DNA from: a bacterium
GTDB lineage: Bacteria; JAGOBX01
DNA length: 41,605 bases
Assembly (NCBI GenBank): GCA_029551925.1
Contig: JAKPEO010000024.1
Coordinates: forward strand, 1 to 41,605
Reading direction: 5' to 3'
How positions within the stretch are numbered: position 1 is the stretch's first letter; every line of letters begins with the position of its first letter. This document shows positions 18,555 to 27,111 of this stretch, in pieces. Position numbers and translations under genes: made by a program. Under the pieces are notes generated by a model. It had not been told where the DNA came from. It ran no database searches and was given only the letters and a program-made list of their open reading frames with translations.

Positions 18555-19172
18555 TTAGTTTAAAATGTTACGCTGAACTATAATTGCTAAATACTTTTTA
18601 CGGTCTTTTCCTATGTATTTAACTTGCATTTTTTCGCCGCTGCGATTTGCGCCTTGAATTATTAATTTTCCGTCTTCATACAATGCAAAATATTCGCCAC
18701 CTAAATTTGGCCCGGCAGTTATAATTGAGTAAGTTTTGTTGAGTTCTAAATCATTTATCGACCCGCTATTCAGATAATTTGCGTATTTTTGTTGCACTTC
18801 CGCATAACCGGAAGCGCCAGTTTTACTTAATTTTGAAATCTTGACAAGAACATCGTCGCCTAATTCTCCGCCTTCGACAAATATTTGTTTGGAACCAACA
18901 TACATCACACCTTGAAAATCTTTTCTCGCTTTACGCCACTCCACAATAACTCCGCGTATCTCGCTTTCTTCTTTTAATTCTATTTCTTCTTCAATAACGC
19001 CGCTTGATACTATTGTATTTTCTTCGTTTAATTGTTGAATATAATTTTCAAAATATTTTTGGTTGATTTTGAATAAATAATTAAGCAGCATCGTCTCTGA
19101 TACCAAATAATATAATAAACCGCTTAATAATGTTGTAATAATTATAATTGAAATTATAATTTTTCTTGTCAT
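18555..19172 (-). CDS. Membrane-anchored protein with two TRAM-like beta-barrel repeats, function unknown
   Basis: The protein has about 205 residues. The frame is open up to 19247, but I place the start at 19172 because GGAAGGG lies about 11 bases upstream and a membrane helix (KIIISIIIITTLLSGLLYYLV) follows at once. The rest has two segments resembling the RNA-binding TRAM fold: GVMYVGSKQIFVEGGELGDD followed by VLVKISKL, and NLGGEYFALYEDGKLIIQGA followed by NRSGEKMQVKYIG. Each has the pattern of a turn, a strand, a G-(E/D) turn and a V-V-I strand. A short acidic stretch separates helix and repeats. It starts 7 bases after the GGDEF gene. The TRAM reading is by eye; another small beta-barrel is possible. 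Confidence 0.6.
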   Translation of the reverse strand: MTRKIIISIIIITTLLSGLLYYLVSETMLLNYLFKINQKYFENYIQQLNEENTIVSSGVIEEEIELKEESEIRGVIVEWRKARKDFQGVMYVGSKQIFVEGGELGDDVLVKISKLSKTGASGYAEVQQKYANYLNSGSINDLELNKTYSIITAGPNLGGEYFALYEDGKLIIQGANRSGEKMQVKYIGKDRKKYLAIIVQRNILN

Positions 19173-19179
19173 ATAAAAT

Positions 19180-20970
19180 TTAACCCTTCCAAATAGTACA
19201 TCTATTTCTTCCGTTGCGTTTTGATTCATATAATGCCATATCTGCATTTTCTATTAATGCTTCCTTTGTCATCCCTTTTTGAAATACGCAGGCGCCAATA
19301 CTTACAGTGATATGATGGACTTGTTTTTCGCCTTGTATCGGCGTATTTTCAATAGCATAACGCACGCGTTCTGCGAGCATTTCAATCGCATCCGCGCCGG
19401 CATTTAAAAATAAAATTGAAAATTCTTCGCCACCGTATCTGCCTATTATATCTGGCTCGCGGTCCGCGCGTTTAATATCTTTTCTGCGGACACAGTGTTT
19501 TAAAATTTCAGATACGCCTTTTAATATTATATCGCCTTCGCGATGTCCGAAAGTATCGTTTACTTTTTTGAAAAAATCAATATCAGTCATAATTAAAGAT
19601 AATGGCGCGCCGGTCTGTTCCGCTTTTTCTATTTCTTGATCTAATTTATATAAATAATGCCGTTTTAAGAATACGCCTGTCAATCCGTCTGTTATTGCTA
19701 AGGTATATAACTTCGCATTCTCTATCGCTATTGTAGCACTGTCTGCTAAAATTTCATATAATTCAATATCGGATTTTTTTATTTTTAATTTTGGTCCAGT
19801 AGCATATAAAATTCCAATAATTTTATTTGAATATTTAAAAGGTATTCCTATGAAATTATATTTCGGTATATTTTGATTTTCAGTATCAAAAAATAAAGCG
19901 TATTCGATAAACATTTCTTTTAAAGTGTCAATTACGGTTATTTTGCCAGAAGACAACATTTTACATAAAAACCCGTCGCATTTAGGAATATAGCATTTTG
20001 TATCTGTAATTACTCCGATACCTGCTTGCGTGCTGAAATATTCCGGATATTCAGGATCTTGTAATAATAATGTGCAGTGACTTGCATTGGTTATTTCATA
20101 AAATGTTTTTACTATTTGATTAACTAAATCTTCTTGACTTAAATTTGCATTTATGTTTCTGCTCATTAATTGTATTGCGTTTAAATCATCTATTTTATTT
20201 TTTAATGATTCAGTCATAACATTAAATGCATACGACAGCCCAGCAATTTCATCAGTGCTTTTTATCTTTACGCGCAAAGATAAATCGCCTGCTGTTATTG
20301 AATACGCTGTGTTTTCCAATTCTTTTATCGGCAATAAAATTATTTTAGATAATAACAGCGATAATCCTAATCCAACCAAAATCATAAAATATCCTAAAAT
20401 TATTGCTTTTTTAATTGTGCGTTTTATCCCGTTAACAATAAATTCAGGACTCACGCACATAATAATAGAACCGTGGAAATTATTGCGATTATCAAATACA
20501 GGCATTGAAAATAATATTAATTCCATATTATCGTCATAGCGCCCGTAAATTTTCTCTTTTTTTAAATCTTCTTCTTTTAAAATTTTTTGATATTTTGAAT
20601 TTTCTTGCGGATAAAAAAAATCTTCCTCGCTGATATTATTGCTAAATAAAAGAAAAACAATCGCCTTATCATTTTTTGTCGCTTTTTCAAATAGCGAAGA
20701 TAAATAAATTTGTTTGATTTCGCGCGGTTTGTTGGACATCACTCTTATTGTGATTTGTTCTTGAATTTGATTCACTATTGACGATAAATTTATATTTGAT
20801 TTCTTTAATAACTGGTCATACATACTTTGTTTGTATTCATTTACGGATAAATACAAAAGAAGTATTATTATTAATGTTACAATCAAAAAAATTGTAGCTG
20901 TAATTTTTAATATCAAAGGACGTTTGATAATCGGTTTTTCCGTTTGGATATTTTCCAATTCTGTAATCAT
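19180..20970 (-). CDS. Diguanylate cyclase with periplasmic sensor, HAMP, GAF and GGDEF domains
   Basis: The 596-residue protein makes the second messenger c-di-GMP. Two membrane helices (about residues 19-45 and 190-212) bracket a periplasmic domain. Then come a HAMP domain (LPIKELENTAYSITAGDLSL), a GAF-like domain (about 270-415) and a GGDEF domain. The active site GRYGGEEFSIL is intact (near residue 515), and the inhibitory RxxD site (REPD) lies exactly five residues ahead, so the enzyme should be active and feedback-controlled. DFFKKVNDTFGHREGD carries the first metal-binding Asp. It heads a minus-strand run with TRAM-like, HDOD, GT4 and SGNH genes. A TATAAT at 21003-21008 may be its -10. 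Confidence 0.93.
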   Translation of the reverse strand: MITELENIQTEKPIIKRPLILKITATIFLIVTLIIILLLYLSVNEYKQSMYDQLLKKSNINLSSIVNQIQEQITIRVMSNKPREIKQIYLSSLFEKATKNDKAIVFLLFSNNISEEDFFYPQENSKYQKILKEEDLKKEKIYGRYDDNMELILFSMPVFDNRNNFHGSIIMCVSPEFIVNGIKRTIKKAIILGYFMILVGLGLSLLLSKIILLPIKELENTAYSITAGDLSLRVKIKSTDEIAGLSYAFNVMTESLKNKIDDLNAIQLMSRNINANLSQEDLVNQIVKTFYEITNASHCTLLLQDPEYPEYFSTQAGIGVITDTKCYIPKCDGFLCKMLSSGKITVIDTLKEMFIEYALFFDTENQNIPKYNFIGIPFKYSNKIIGILYATGPKLKIKKSDIELYEILADSATIAIENAKLYTLAITDGLTGVFLKRHYLYKLDQEIEKAEQTGAPLSLIMTDIDFFKKVNDTFGHREGDIILKGVSEILKHCVRRKDIKRADREPDIIGRYGGEEFSILFLNAGADAIEMLAERVRYAIENTPIQGEKQVHHITVSIGACVFQKGMTKEALIENADMALYESKRNGRNRCTIWKG

Positions 20971-21058
20971 ATAATTTTTTTACATTATTTTTTTACATTT
21001 TTATTATATTAATTTTTTCAGATAAAACAATATTTTTGTTGTTTTTTAATAAAATTTC

Positions 21059-21086
21059 TTGACTTTTAATTTTTTAATATTATATT
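21059..21086 (+). promoter_or_regulatory. Promoter of the yceD-rpmF-plsX operon
   Basis: TTGACT (21059-21064), a 16-base spacer and TATATT (21081-21086) lie about 37 bases before the start codon. A GGAG at 21106-21109 is the only ribosome-site candidate, 13 bases from the ATG. A perfect 12-base palindrome AGTATCGATACT (21108-21119) lies between it and the start. Confidence 0.55.
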
Positions 21087-21122
21087 TTGCTCTCTAAAAA
21101 ATAATGGAGTATCGATACTTTT

Positions 21123-21641
21123 ATGATTATTAATTTAAAATTATTGGAATCCGGCAAACAAGAAAGTATTGAATACAGCAATATTTTCTCGATTGCGGAA
21201 ATTCCTTTTGAAGACACGGGATTAGATTTTATTGAAGATTTTGCGATTGAATATACAGTGGAAAAAGTTGGCGGCGATTATTCGATAATCGGCAAGTATC
21301 AAACAAAAGTAAAATTTCCATGCGATAAATGTCTGTCAACATTTGATTATATTATAAAAGACAATTTTTCTTTTATTGTTATGAAAGAAAAAGAAAATGA
21401 CGACGAACTAAAAGACGAAGATGATATTATAGTTATATCTGACGCCGATTATGAATTAGATATAACTGATTATATTCGCGAGAATATTTTGGTTTCATTA
21501 CCATACATCAATAAATGTTCAGAAGATTGCAAGGGCTTATGCTCTGTATGCGGCGCGAATTTGAATAAAGAAACCTGTTCATGCAAAAATGAATACATCA
21601 ATCCGGCATTTAATAAACTCTTGCAAAATTTTAAAGATTAA
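21123..21641 (+). CDS. yceD: YceD family protein (DUF177), large ribosomal RNA accumulation protein
   Basis: The 172-residue cytoplasmic protein of the DUF177/YceD family is needed in E. coli and plants for normal 23S rRNA levels. It has a CxxC pair at Cys67 and Cys70 (FPCDKCLSTF) and the common C-terminal Cys cluster CSEDCKGLCSVCGANLNK, probably binding zinc. It is followed 43 bases later by rpmF and then plsX, the conserved gene order that gives the best support. Confidence 0.92.
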   Translation: MIINLKLLESGKQESIEYSNIFSIAEIPFEDTGLDFIEDFAIEYTVEKVGGDYSIIGKYQTKVKFPCDKCLSTFDYIIKDNFSFIVMKEKENDDELKDEDDIIVISDADYELDITDYIRENILVSLPYINKCSEDCKGLCSVCGANLNKETCSCKNEYINPAFNKLLQNFKD

Positions 21642-21684
21642 AGTATAATATTTATTTTATGATTTTTTAGGAGGAGAATATAAA

Positions 21685-21891
21685 ATGGCAGTACCAAAAC
21701 GAAAACCGTCGAAATCGGTAGTTCGAAAAAGAAAAGCGACTTGGAAACGAAGCATCGAAAAAATTAAACCGACATTAGTAGAATGCTCGCATTGTCATAA
21801 TATGAAGCGCGCACACTGCGTATGTCCGCACTGCGGATATTACAAAGGCAGACAAGTATTGACAATTAAATCGAAAAAGAAAGAAAACTAA
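21685..21891 (+). CDS. rpmF: 50S ribosomal protein L32
   Basis: This 68-residue basic protein begins MAVPKRKPSKSVVRKRKA and carries a zinc-ribbon type Cys set: Cys34, Cys37, Cys47 and Cys50. An excellent ribosome site AGGAGG (21669-21674) sits 10 bases before the ATG. It is the middle gene of yceD-rpmF-plsX. The length is slightly above the usual 57-65 because of a Lys-rich tail. Confidence 0.98.
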   Translation: MAVPKRKPSKSVVRKRKATWKRSIEKIKPTLVECSHCHNMKRAHCVCPHCGYYKGRQVLTIKSKKKEN

Positions 21892-21904
21892 AACTAAAAA
21901 ATAT

Positions 21905-22909
21905 ATGAAAATAGCAGTAGATGCAATGGGCGGCGATTTAGGTCCGCAAGAAATAGTTAAAGGCGTAATTGAAGCATTAAAAGAATATGATGTTTCAATT
22001 TTGTTAGTCGGCAAAAAAGAAATATTGTCTAATATTTTATCAAACTATAATTATGATAGAAATCGTCTTGAAATTTTGAATGCAGATGAAGAAATTGTGA
22101 TGACTGATTCGCCGCTCGCTGCGCTGCGTCAAAAAAAAAATTCGTCAATAGCGATTGGTTTAGACGCTGTAAAAAAAGGCGACGCGCGCTGTTTTGTATC
22201 TACCGGCAATACAGGCGCAGTAATGGCTGCTGCAACAATAAAATTAAAACTCATAAAAGGCATAGAGCGCGCTGGGATTGCTACTGTTTTGCCTAATGCT
22301 AAAAAAAGCGTCACTATCTTAATGGATGTTGGCGCAAGCGTTGACAGCAAACCTGAACATTTACTGCATTATTCTATTATGGCTTCTGAATATGCAAAAA
22401 TCATTTTAAATAAATCAGAAGTAACTGTCGGATTATTAAATGTCGGCGAAGAAGAAACCAAAGGAAATGAATTAGCAAAAGATACATTTGTTTTATTAAA
22501 AAAATGCTTGCCGAATTTTTATGGAAATGTCGAAGGTCGCGATATTTACAAGGCAAAGACAGATGTCGTTATTTGCGATGGATTTACAGGCAATACGATT
22601 TTGAAAGTATCAGAAGGTTTGGCTGAAACATTATTTGATATGATAAGAGAAGGCATCAAAGAAAAACTGCAATATAAAATAGGCGCATTATTATTAAAAC
22701 CCTTTTTCAAAAAATTTAAGAAAACAATATCATATTCAGAATATGGCGGCGCGTCGTTGTTAGGCGTAAACGGCTATGTAATAATTTGCCACGGCCGTTC
22801 AACATATATAGCGATAAAAAACGCTGTGCGAGTATCATTGAATTTTTGCAAACAAAATGTTAATGACAGCATTAGCGAAAAGATAAACGCATTATCGCAA
22901 TTTCGCTGA
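21905..22909 (+). CDS. plsX: Phosphate acyltransferase PlsX
   Basis: The 334-residue enzyme makes acyl-phosphate from acyl-ACP and phosphate, the first step of glycerolipid synthesis with PlsY. It opens with the signature KIAVDAMGGDLGPQEIVKG; further family blocks are SSIAIGLDAVKKGDA, CFVSTGNTGAVMA, LLNVGEEETKG, VVICDGFTGNTILK and EYGGASLLGVNG. Length and order are typical. It starts 13 bases after rpmF. The fabHDG cluster that often follows in other bacteria is absent; a convergent gene comes next. Confidence 0.97.
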   Translation: MKIAVDAMGGDLGPQEIVKGVIEALKEYDVSILLVGKKEILSNILSNYNYDRNRLEILNADEEIVMTDSPLAALRQKKNSSIAIGLDAVKKGDARCFVSTGNTGAVMAAATIKLKLIKGIERAGIATVLPNAKKSVTILMDVGASVDSKPEHLLHYSIMASEYAKIILNKSEVTVGLLNVGEEETKGNELAKDTFVLLKKCLPNFYGNVEGRDIYKAKTDVVICDGFTGNTILKVSEGLAETLFDMIREGIKEKLQYKIGALLLKPFFKKFKKTISYSEYGGASLLGVNGYVIICHGRSTYIAIKNAVRVSLNFCKQNVNDSISEKINALSQFR

Positions 22910-22953
22910 AATTATATAAATTAAAATTAACAAAAATAAAAATTATTAACAAC

Positions 22954-23694
22954 CTATCTTAAATTATTCGTATTATAAAAAAATTCGTGCCATTCATTTT
23001 TTTGAAACATCATCTTTTTATAACAAAAAATAAATTTTACAAGTTTGACAAACGCTTGGAATTTATTGACATATTTAAGTTTGCGCATAGAGGTTTTTAT
23101 CGGAATCTCTCGAATATTACGAAATTTATAATTTTTCGATTTCAAATATTTTTTTATTCGATGCGCAAAATCAAGGTCTTCGGCTGCATAAATTTTTTCA
23201 TCAAAACCATTAACTGCTAAAAAATCTTGTTTTTTACAAAAAAATAGCCCGCTGCCTGTATTCAATTTTTCAAAAATATAATTCATAAATTTTATTATGA
23301 AATTATAAATTATTCCTATTTTTTCATCAGGCAAAATCCAGGCGCAGCCGGCTTGAACATCAGTAAAATTAATAAGTTCATATATTGTTTTTAATGTCTC
23401 AATATGCATTTGACTATCCGCGTCAATAAATATCAATATTTCATATTCGCTTTTTGACGCGCCGCTATTTCTAACTTCGGCAATAGAATCAGCGGCTGTA
23501 TCAAAAATTTTATCAGTATATTTTTGCGCGATTTTTTTTGTATTATCAGTAGAAAAATTATTTGCGACAATAATTTCTACTTTACTTGCTGGATAATATT
23601 GTTGAAAAAAAACAATACTTTTTTGAATTGCTATTAATCCATTTTCTATATATTTTTCTTCGTTTTTCGCTGGAATAATAATAGAAATATTCAT
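22954..23694 (-). CDS. GT2 family glycosyltransferase
   Basis: The product has about 246 residues and a GT-A fold. It begins MNISIIIPAKNEEKYIENGL, has NNFSTDNTKKIAQKY for nucleotide binding, the metal-binding DAD motif in LIFIDADSQMH, and GSGLFFCKKQDF with AAEDLDFAHRIKK for the acceptor and ED region. I place the start at 23694, since the four residues before MNISI in the longer frame are not conserved in the family. No ribosome site is clear. It lies 34 bases after the histone-fold gene on the same strand, so it may be read from the same mRNA. The sugar and acceptor are unknown. Confidence 0.85.
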   Translation of the reverse strand: MNISIIIPAKNEEKYIENGLIAIQKSIVFFQQYYPASKVEIIVANNFSTDNTKKIAQKYTDKIFDTAADSIAEVRNSGASKSEYEILIFIDADSQMHIETLKTIYELINFTDVQAGCAWILPDEKIGIIYNFIIKFMNYIFEKLNTGSGLFFCKKQDFLAVNGFDEKIYAAEDLDFAHRIKKYLKSKNYKFRNIREIPIKTSMRKLKYVNKFQAFVKLVKFIFCYKKMMFQKNEWHEFFYNTNNLR

Positions 23695-23728
23695 TAAACA
23701 AAACAAAAAAAATAATATCTGCCTTGTA

Positions 23729-23920
23729 TTATAAAATTCCTATATCTGACGGTTTGATAATTTTTCTACGGTCAGCTTGCGCGCGGCGCGCCGCATCTTC
23801 GCATAATTGCAAAACCTTGTTATTTATTACGCCGAGCGCTTCCATTGATATACTGCAGCCGGTGGTATTCTTAATATACTTTTTTAATTTTGACATTACA
23901 ACTACTAAACTTTCGTCCAT
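23729..23920 (-). CDS. Bacterial histone-fold protein, 63 aa
   Basis: This small protein fits a single histone fold. The first helix covers MSKLKKYIKNTTG, a long middle helix runs about residues 24-49 (MEALGVINNKVLQLCEDAAR), and a loop plus short helix carries DRRKIIKPSDI. The Arg52 and Asp59 positions match the conserved Arg-Asp pair of histones. It resembles single-domain bacterial histones such as Bdellovibrio Bd0055. It has a strong ribosome site (GGGAG 9 bases upstream) that overlaps the stop region of the metallo-beta-lactamase gene 6 bases away, so it is read with that gene and the HU gene before it. DNA binding is inferred from the fold. No database check was possible. Confidence 0.75.
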   Translation of the reverse strand: MDESLVVVMSKLKKYIKNTTGCSISMEALGVINNKVLQLCEDAARRAQADRRKIIKPSDIGIL

Positions 23921-23926
23921 AACTTA

Positions 23927-25348
23927 TCACTCCCTATGATTTTGTTGAAGAATTAACAAAATTTCGCCGTTTTCTTTTTCTACGCTTTTATAAATTTTGT
24001 TCTTCATTTTTATATAAATATTATTTAATTCGCTATCTGCCGGATAATAAGCGCCGTCTATATCTTCAAATAAATTATAATATTCCACATCTTTTGACGA
24101 TTGATTAATTTCTGTTCTTTTCTTTAATTCTAATAACCCATTATCATTTTCAATAACAGCAAATAATCCATTAGAATTTTTATAGCCGACAAAATAACGA
24201 AGTTGATATTTTACATAAATATCAGCGTTTAGTTCATAATTTTTATTATTCGAATTTTCAAATATTTTTTTATTTTGAATAATGTATTTTTTATCTTTAT
24301 AAGTTAGCGGAATATAAGAAACATAATTATCAGGAGAATGTGTAAGCAATGTTTTGGATTTTTCAAGACAATATAATTCTTTAAAATCTGTATGAACAAT
24401 AGAATTTATAGCCGCGCTGTCATGTATTATAAAATCAGTATTATTATAATACATAATCGCTTCTTTATAACGTTCCATACTCCACATTTTTTCAATATAT
24501 TTATTTATGTCATCAGAGATTACAAATTTATTTTTTATTTCCGAATTTTTTAAAATAGCATTATCATTATTAACAACTGCAAGTTCTTTCCATAAATTCA
24601 AATCAAATACAGTATCGCCGCTAAAAAATATTTTTGTATCATCAACCGTCAATACAGCGCCTACTGCTGAAATACCGTGCCATATCGGAGCATTAATAAT
24701 TTCAATCTTTGTGTTTATTTCCGGTATATCAAATGTTCTGTTGTTATAATAATAGCGCTCATCTGAAAAACTGTAATATGCTTCAGGATTGACCCATACT
24801 TTATCTCTTTCATCATAAACTAAAATATCAATATTTTCTGTAAATGGCAATTTAAAAATTTTTGCTTTATCAATTGAAACCGGTTTTTCGTTTTCATCGA
24901 TTATTTGATAATTATTATTTTCGCAAATAACTTTATATTTTGCTCGCGGTCCTAAATAAATACAATCAACAAAATCATCATAATTTAATCTTATAATTTT
25001 TTTAGAATCAGCCGATAATGTTTTTTCAAGCGACGGTATTAAATTTTGTTTAATTTCATTATGAATCGATTCTGATGATAATAATTTTATTTTCGGTTTG
25101 GTTGGCGTAACATATTTCCTGAAAAGCAGCAAATCGCTTAACCAGCGTTTATGATCTTCGTGCAAATGCGTGATTAAAACCGCGTCAATACTGCAGATCT
25201 CTGGAAAACTTAATAAATAAAATACAGGCGCGCCCGCATCAATTAATAATTTATAATCATTAAGTTCTATTAAATATGATATACTTCTACCTGTTGGTGA
25301 GAAAGGGCCGCTGTCTCCTAAAATTCTTATACTAATAGGAATTTGCAT
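23927..25348 (-). CDS. Metallo-beta-lactamase fold hydrolase with unrecognised C-terminal region
   Basis: The 473-residue cytoplasmic protein has the metal site HLHEDH (residues 61-66, HxHxDH) after the strand SIDAVLIT. Further ligand candidates are FFSGDTVF, FIIHDSAAINSIVHTD and LLTHSPDNYV. The fold opens with RILGDSGPFSPTGRSISYLI and LLIDAGAP. A long insert (about residues 90-210) and the last 140 residues are not recognised; the latter repeat Tyr-rich strand-like segments. The substrate cannot be named: families with this fold cut esters, RNA, DNA or cyclic nucleotides. It lies 20 bases after the HU gene and 6 before the histone gene, an unusual setting. Confidence 0.8.
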   Translation of the reverse strand: MQIPISIRILGDSGPFSPTGRSISYLIELNDYKLLIDAGAPVFYLLSFPEICSIDAVLITHLHEDHKRWLSDLLLFRKYVTPTKPKIKLLSSESIHNEIKQNLIPSLEKTLSADSKKIIRLNYDDFVDCIYLGPRAKYKVICENNNYQIIDENEKPVSIDKAKIFKLPFTENIDILVYDERDKVWVNPEAYYSFSDERYYYNNRTFDIPEINTKIEIINAPIWHGISAVGAVLTVDDTKIFFSGDTVFDLNLWKELAVVNNDNAILKNSEIKNKFVISDDINKYIEKMWSMERYKEAIMYYNNTDFIIHDSAAINSIVHTDFKELYCLEKSKTLLTHSPDNYVSYIPLTYKDKKYIIQNKKIFENSNNKNYELNADIYVKYQLRYFVGYKNSNGLFAVIENDNGLLELKKRTEINQSSKDVEYYNLFEDIDGAYYPADSELNNIYIKMKNKIYKSVEKENGEILLILQQNHRE

Positions 25349-25368
25349 TTGTCTTTATTTAATTTTTT

Positions 25369-25668
25369 TTATCTACCATTGACTTTATCGCGCATTTCTT
25401 TGCCCGGTTTAAATGATAAATATCTGCGTTTCGGCAAATTTATTGGTTCATTAGTTTTTAGATTTCGTCCTATTTTCGGCTGGCGAGTCTGCATTTGAAA
25501 CACTCCAAAATTTCGTAATTCAACTTTATCTTCAGCAATTATACATTTCTCAAAAGAATCAAAAAAATTTAAAATTATTTCATCTACTATTTTAGGGTCA
25601 AGATTCAATTCACTTGCTATTTTATTGCATACATCTTTTCGGATTATCGTTTTTATTTGCCTTTTCAT
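25369..25668 (-). CDS. HU/IHF family DNA-binding protein
   Basis: The product is a 99-residue DNA-bending nucleoid protein. It has the helical dimer part (KDVCNKIASELNLDPKIVDE) and the beta arm with VELRNFGVFQMQTRQPKIGR, then KTNEPINLPKRRYLSFKPGK. The arm keeps the Arg and Pro of the DNA-intercalating tip region. The frame can be extended to a GTG at 25680, but AAAGGTG overlaps that codon and is well placed for the ATG at 25668, which I prefer. It is the first gene of a run with the metallo-beta-lactamase-fold and histone-fold genes. Confidence 0.96.
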   Translation of the reverse strand: MKRQIKTIIRKDVCNKIASELNLDPKIVDEIILNFFDSFEKCIIAEDKVELRNFGVFQMQTRQPKIGRNLKTNEPINLPKRRYLSFKPGKEMRDKVNGR

Positions 25669-25708
25669 AATTTCGCGCACCTTTGAAAATATTTTATATT
25701 ATAGTTTA

Positions 25709-25737
25709 ATGTTATAATATTTTTATAATTAAGTCAA
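25709..25737 (-). promoter_or_regulatory. Promoter of the HU-MBL-histone run
   Basis: On the minus strand TTGACT (25732-25737) is followed after 17 bases by TAACAT (25709-25714), about 40 bases before the HU start. An alternative -10, TATAAC, overlaps with a 15-base spacer. Confidence 0.5.
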
Positions 25738-25947
25738 TAATTTTCTATCTTAACGATTTCGGCATTTTTTGTTAAACCCGCCGCAAAATAATCCGACATT
25801 TTTAATAAAGAAAAAACATAATTTATTAATTATTTTTTCTATTAATATTTTTTTGGGGCGGTTCTTCGCGGATTGTGAATTAATATTTACACACTTTATT
25901 GGATTTTTTTTTAATCGATAATATCGCTTAATTTTTTTTAGAACAAT

Positions 25948-27111
25948 TTATGACTGCGCTTTAATCAAAGCCAAATAGATTTTGTTTATCTCGCTTGCCA
26001 TTTTTTCAGCGGTAAATTCGCTGGTCAAGCGTTTACTCGCATTTTCAGCTAATCTTTTTCGTTCGCTCTGATGATTATACAAATAAATAATTTTTTCAGC
26101 TAATTTTTCAGCATTTGACGGTTCGACCAGACAGCCAGTTTCATTATCAATAATCAAATCAGGTATTCCGCCGACATTCGTTCCTATTACTGGTTTACCG
26201 CAAAGCATCGCTTCTAATATTACTCTGCCCATACCTTCAAAATCAGATATTAATAAAGCCACATCAAATAATGCGGTATAATCAAAGACATTTTCTTGAA
26301 AACCAGTAAATATTATTTTATCAGTCAATCCGTAATCCCTGACCATTTCGCGCAATTCCTTTTCTAAATAGCCCTCGCCGACAAATAACACCTTTAAATT
26401 AGGTATCTTTCCGCCAATCAAACGCGCAGCTTCAATTATAGTCCTATGCCCTTTGCCTTCCCACAATTTCGCTACTTCGCCAATCACAAAATCATCTGTT
26501 TTTAAATCGTATTTTTTTCGTAAATTCGTCAATACCTCAGCGCTCGGCATCTGAAAATTTCGCAATTCTATACCGCTGTAAATCTTAGAATACGGACATT
26601 TCAGTAATTTATGTTTTTTTGCCATTTCTATCAGCGGCTGAGATATAAATATCATATAATCGCACCAATACGCGGCTATTTTTTCCATTATCAAAAAAAT
26701 CACACGCCGCCAAAATTTCTCAAAACTATGAAAAGCATAACCGTGAACAGTATGAACTATCTTAACATTTCCAGCAAGCCGTCCAGCTAATCTGCCAATA
26801 AATCCAGCTTTGGAATTATGAGTATGTATTATATCAAATTTTTCGCGCTTTGATAATTTATACACTTCAAATAATGCTAATAAATCGTGTATCAAACTAA
26901 TCGGTCCACGAAAATGCTGTATCTCATAAAATTTAAATCCGCTATTTTGGACTAGTTCTTCTAATTTACCGCCCGGCAGACAAGCCAATGACGATTCAAA
27001 TACTGCGCTATCAGATAATTTCATTGTCAAAAAAGTATTTATACCTGACCCGCTCACTACCGGCAATGTATGTATATGCAATACTCTTATTTTTTTCGCG
27101 CTATTATCCAC
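25948..27111 (-). CDS. GT4 family glycosyltransferase
   Basis: The 387-residue GT-B enzyme has an N-terminal acceptor domain (RVLHIHTLPVVSGSGINTFL; FDIIHTHNSKAGFIGRLAGR) and a C-terminal donor domain (GEVAKLWEGKGHRTIIEAA; LKVLFVGEGYLEKELRE). The EX7E-type block reads FEGMGRVILEAMLCGKPVIG and is followed by NVGGIPDLI. The N-terminal HIHTLPVVSGSGI style is common in transferases for lipid-linked or capsule glycans. It overlaps the upstream methyltransferase by 25 bases, so the two are coupled. The acceptor is unknown. Confidence 0.92.
   Translation of the reverse strand: MDNSAKKIRVLHIHTLPVVSGSGINTFLTMKLSDSAVFESSLACLPGGKLEELVQNSGFKFYEIQHFRGPISLIHDLLALFEVYKLSKREKFDIIHTHNSKAGFIGRLAGRLAGNVKIVHTVHGYAFHSFEKFWRRVIFLIMEKIAAYWCDYMIFISQPLIEMAKKHKLLKCPYSKIYSGIELRNFQMPSAEVLTNLRKKYDLKTDDFVIGEVAKLWEGKGHRTIIEAARLIGGKIPNLKVLFVGEGYLEKELREMVRDYGLTDKIIFTGFQENVFDYTALFDVALLISDFEGMGRVILEAMLCGKPVIGTNVGGIPDLIIDNETGCLVEPSNAEKLAEKIIYLYNHQSERKRLAENASKRLTSEFTAEKMASEINKIYLALIKAQS

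Noticed and set aside
19173-19247. Longer start for the TRAM-like membrane protein
   Set aside because: It would overlap the GGDEF gene by 68 bases, and the extra residues mirror its end; a good ribosome site supports the ATG at 19172.
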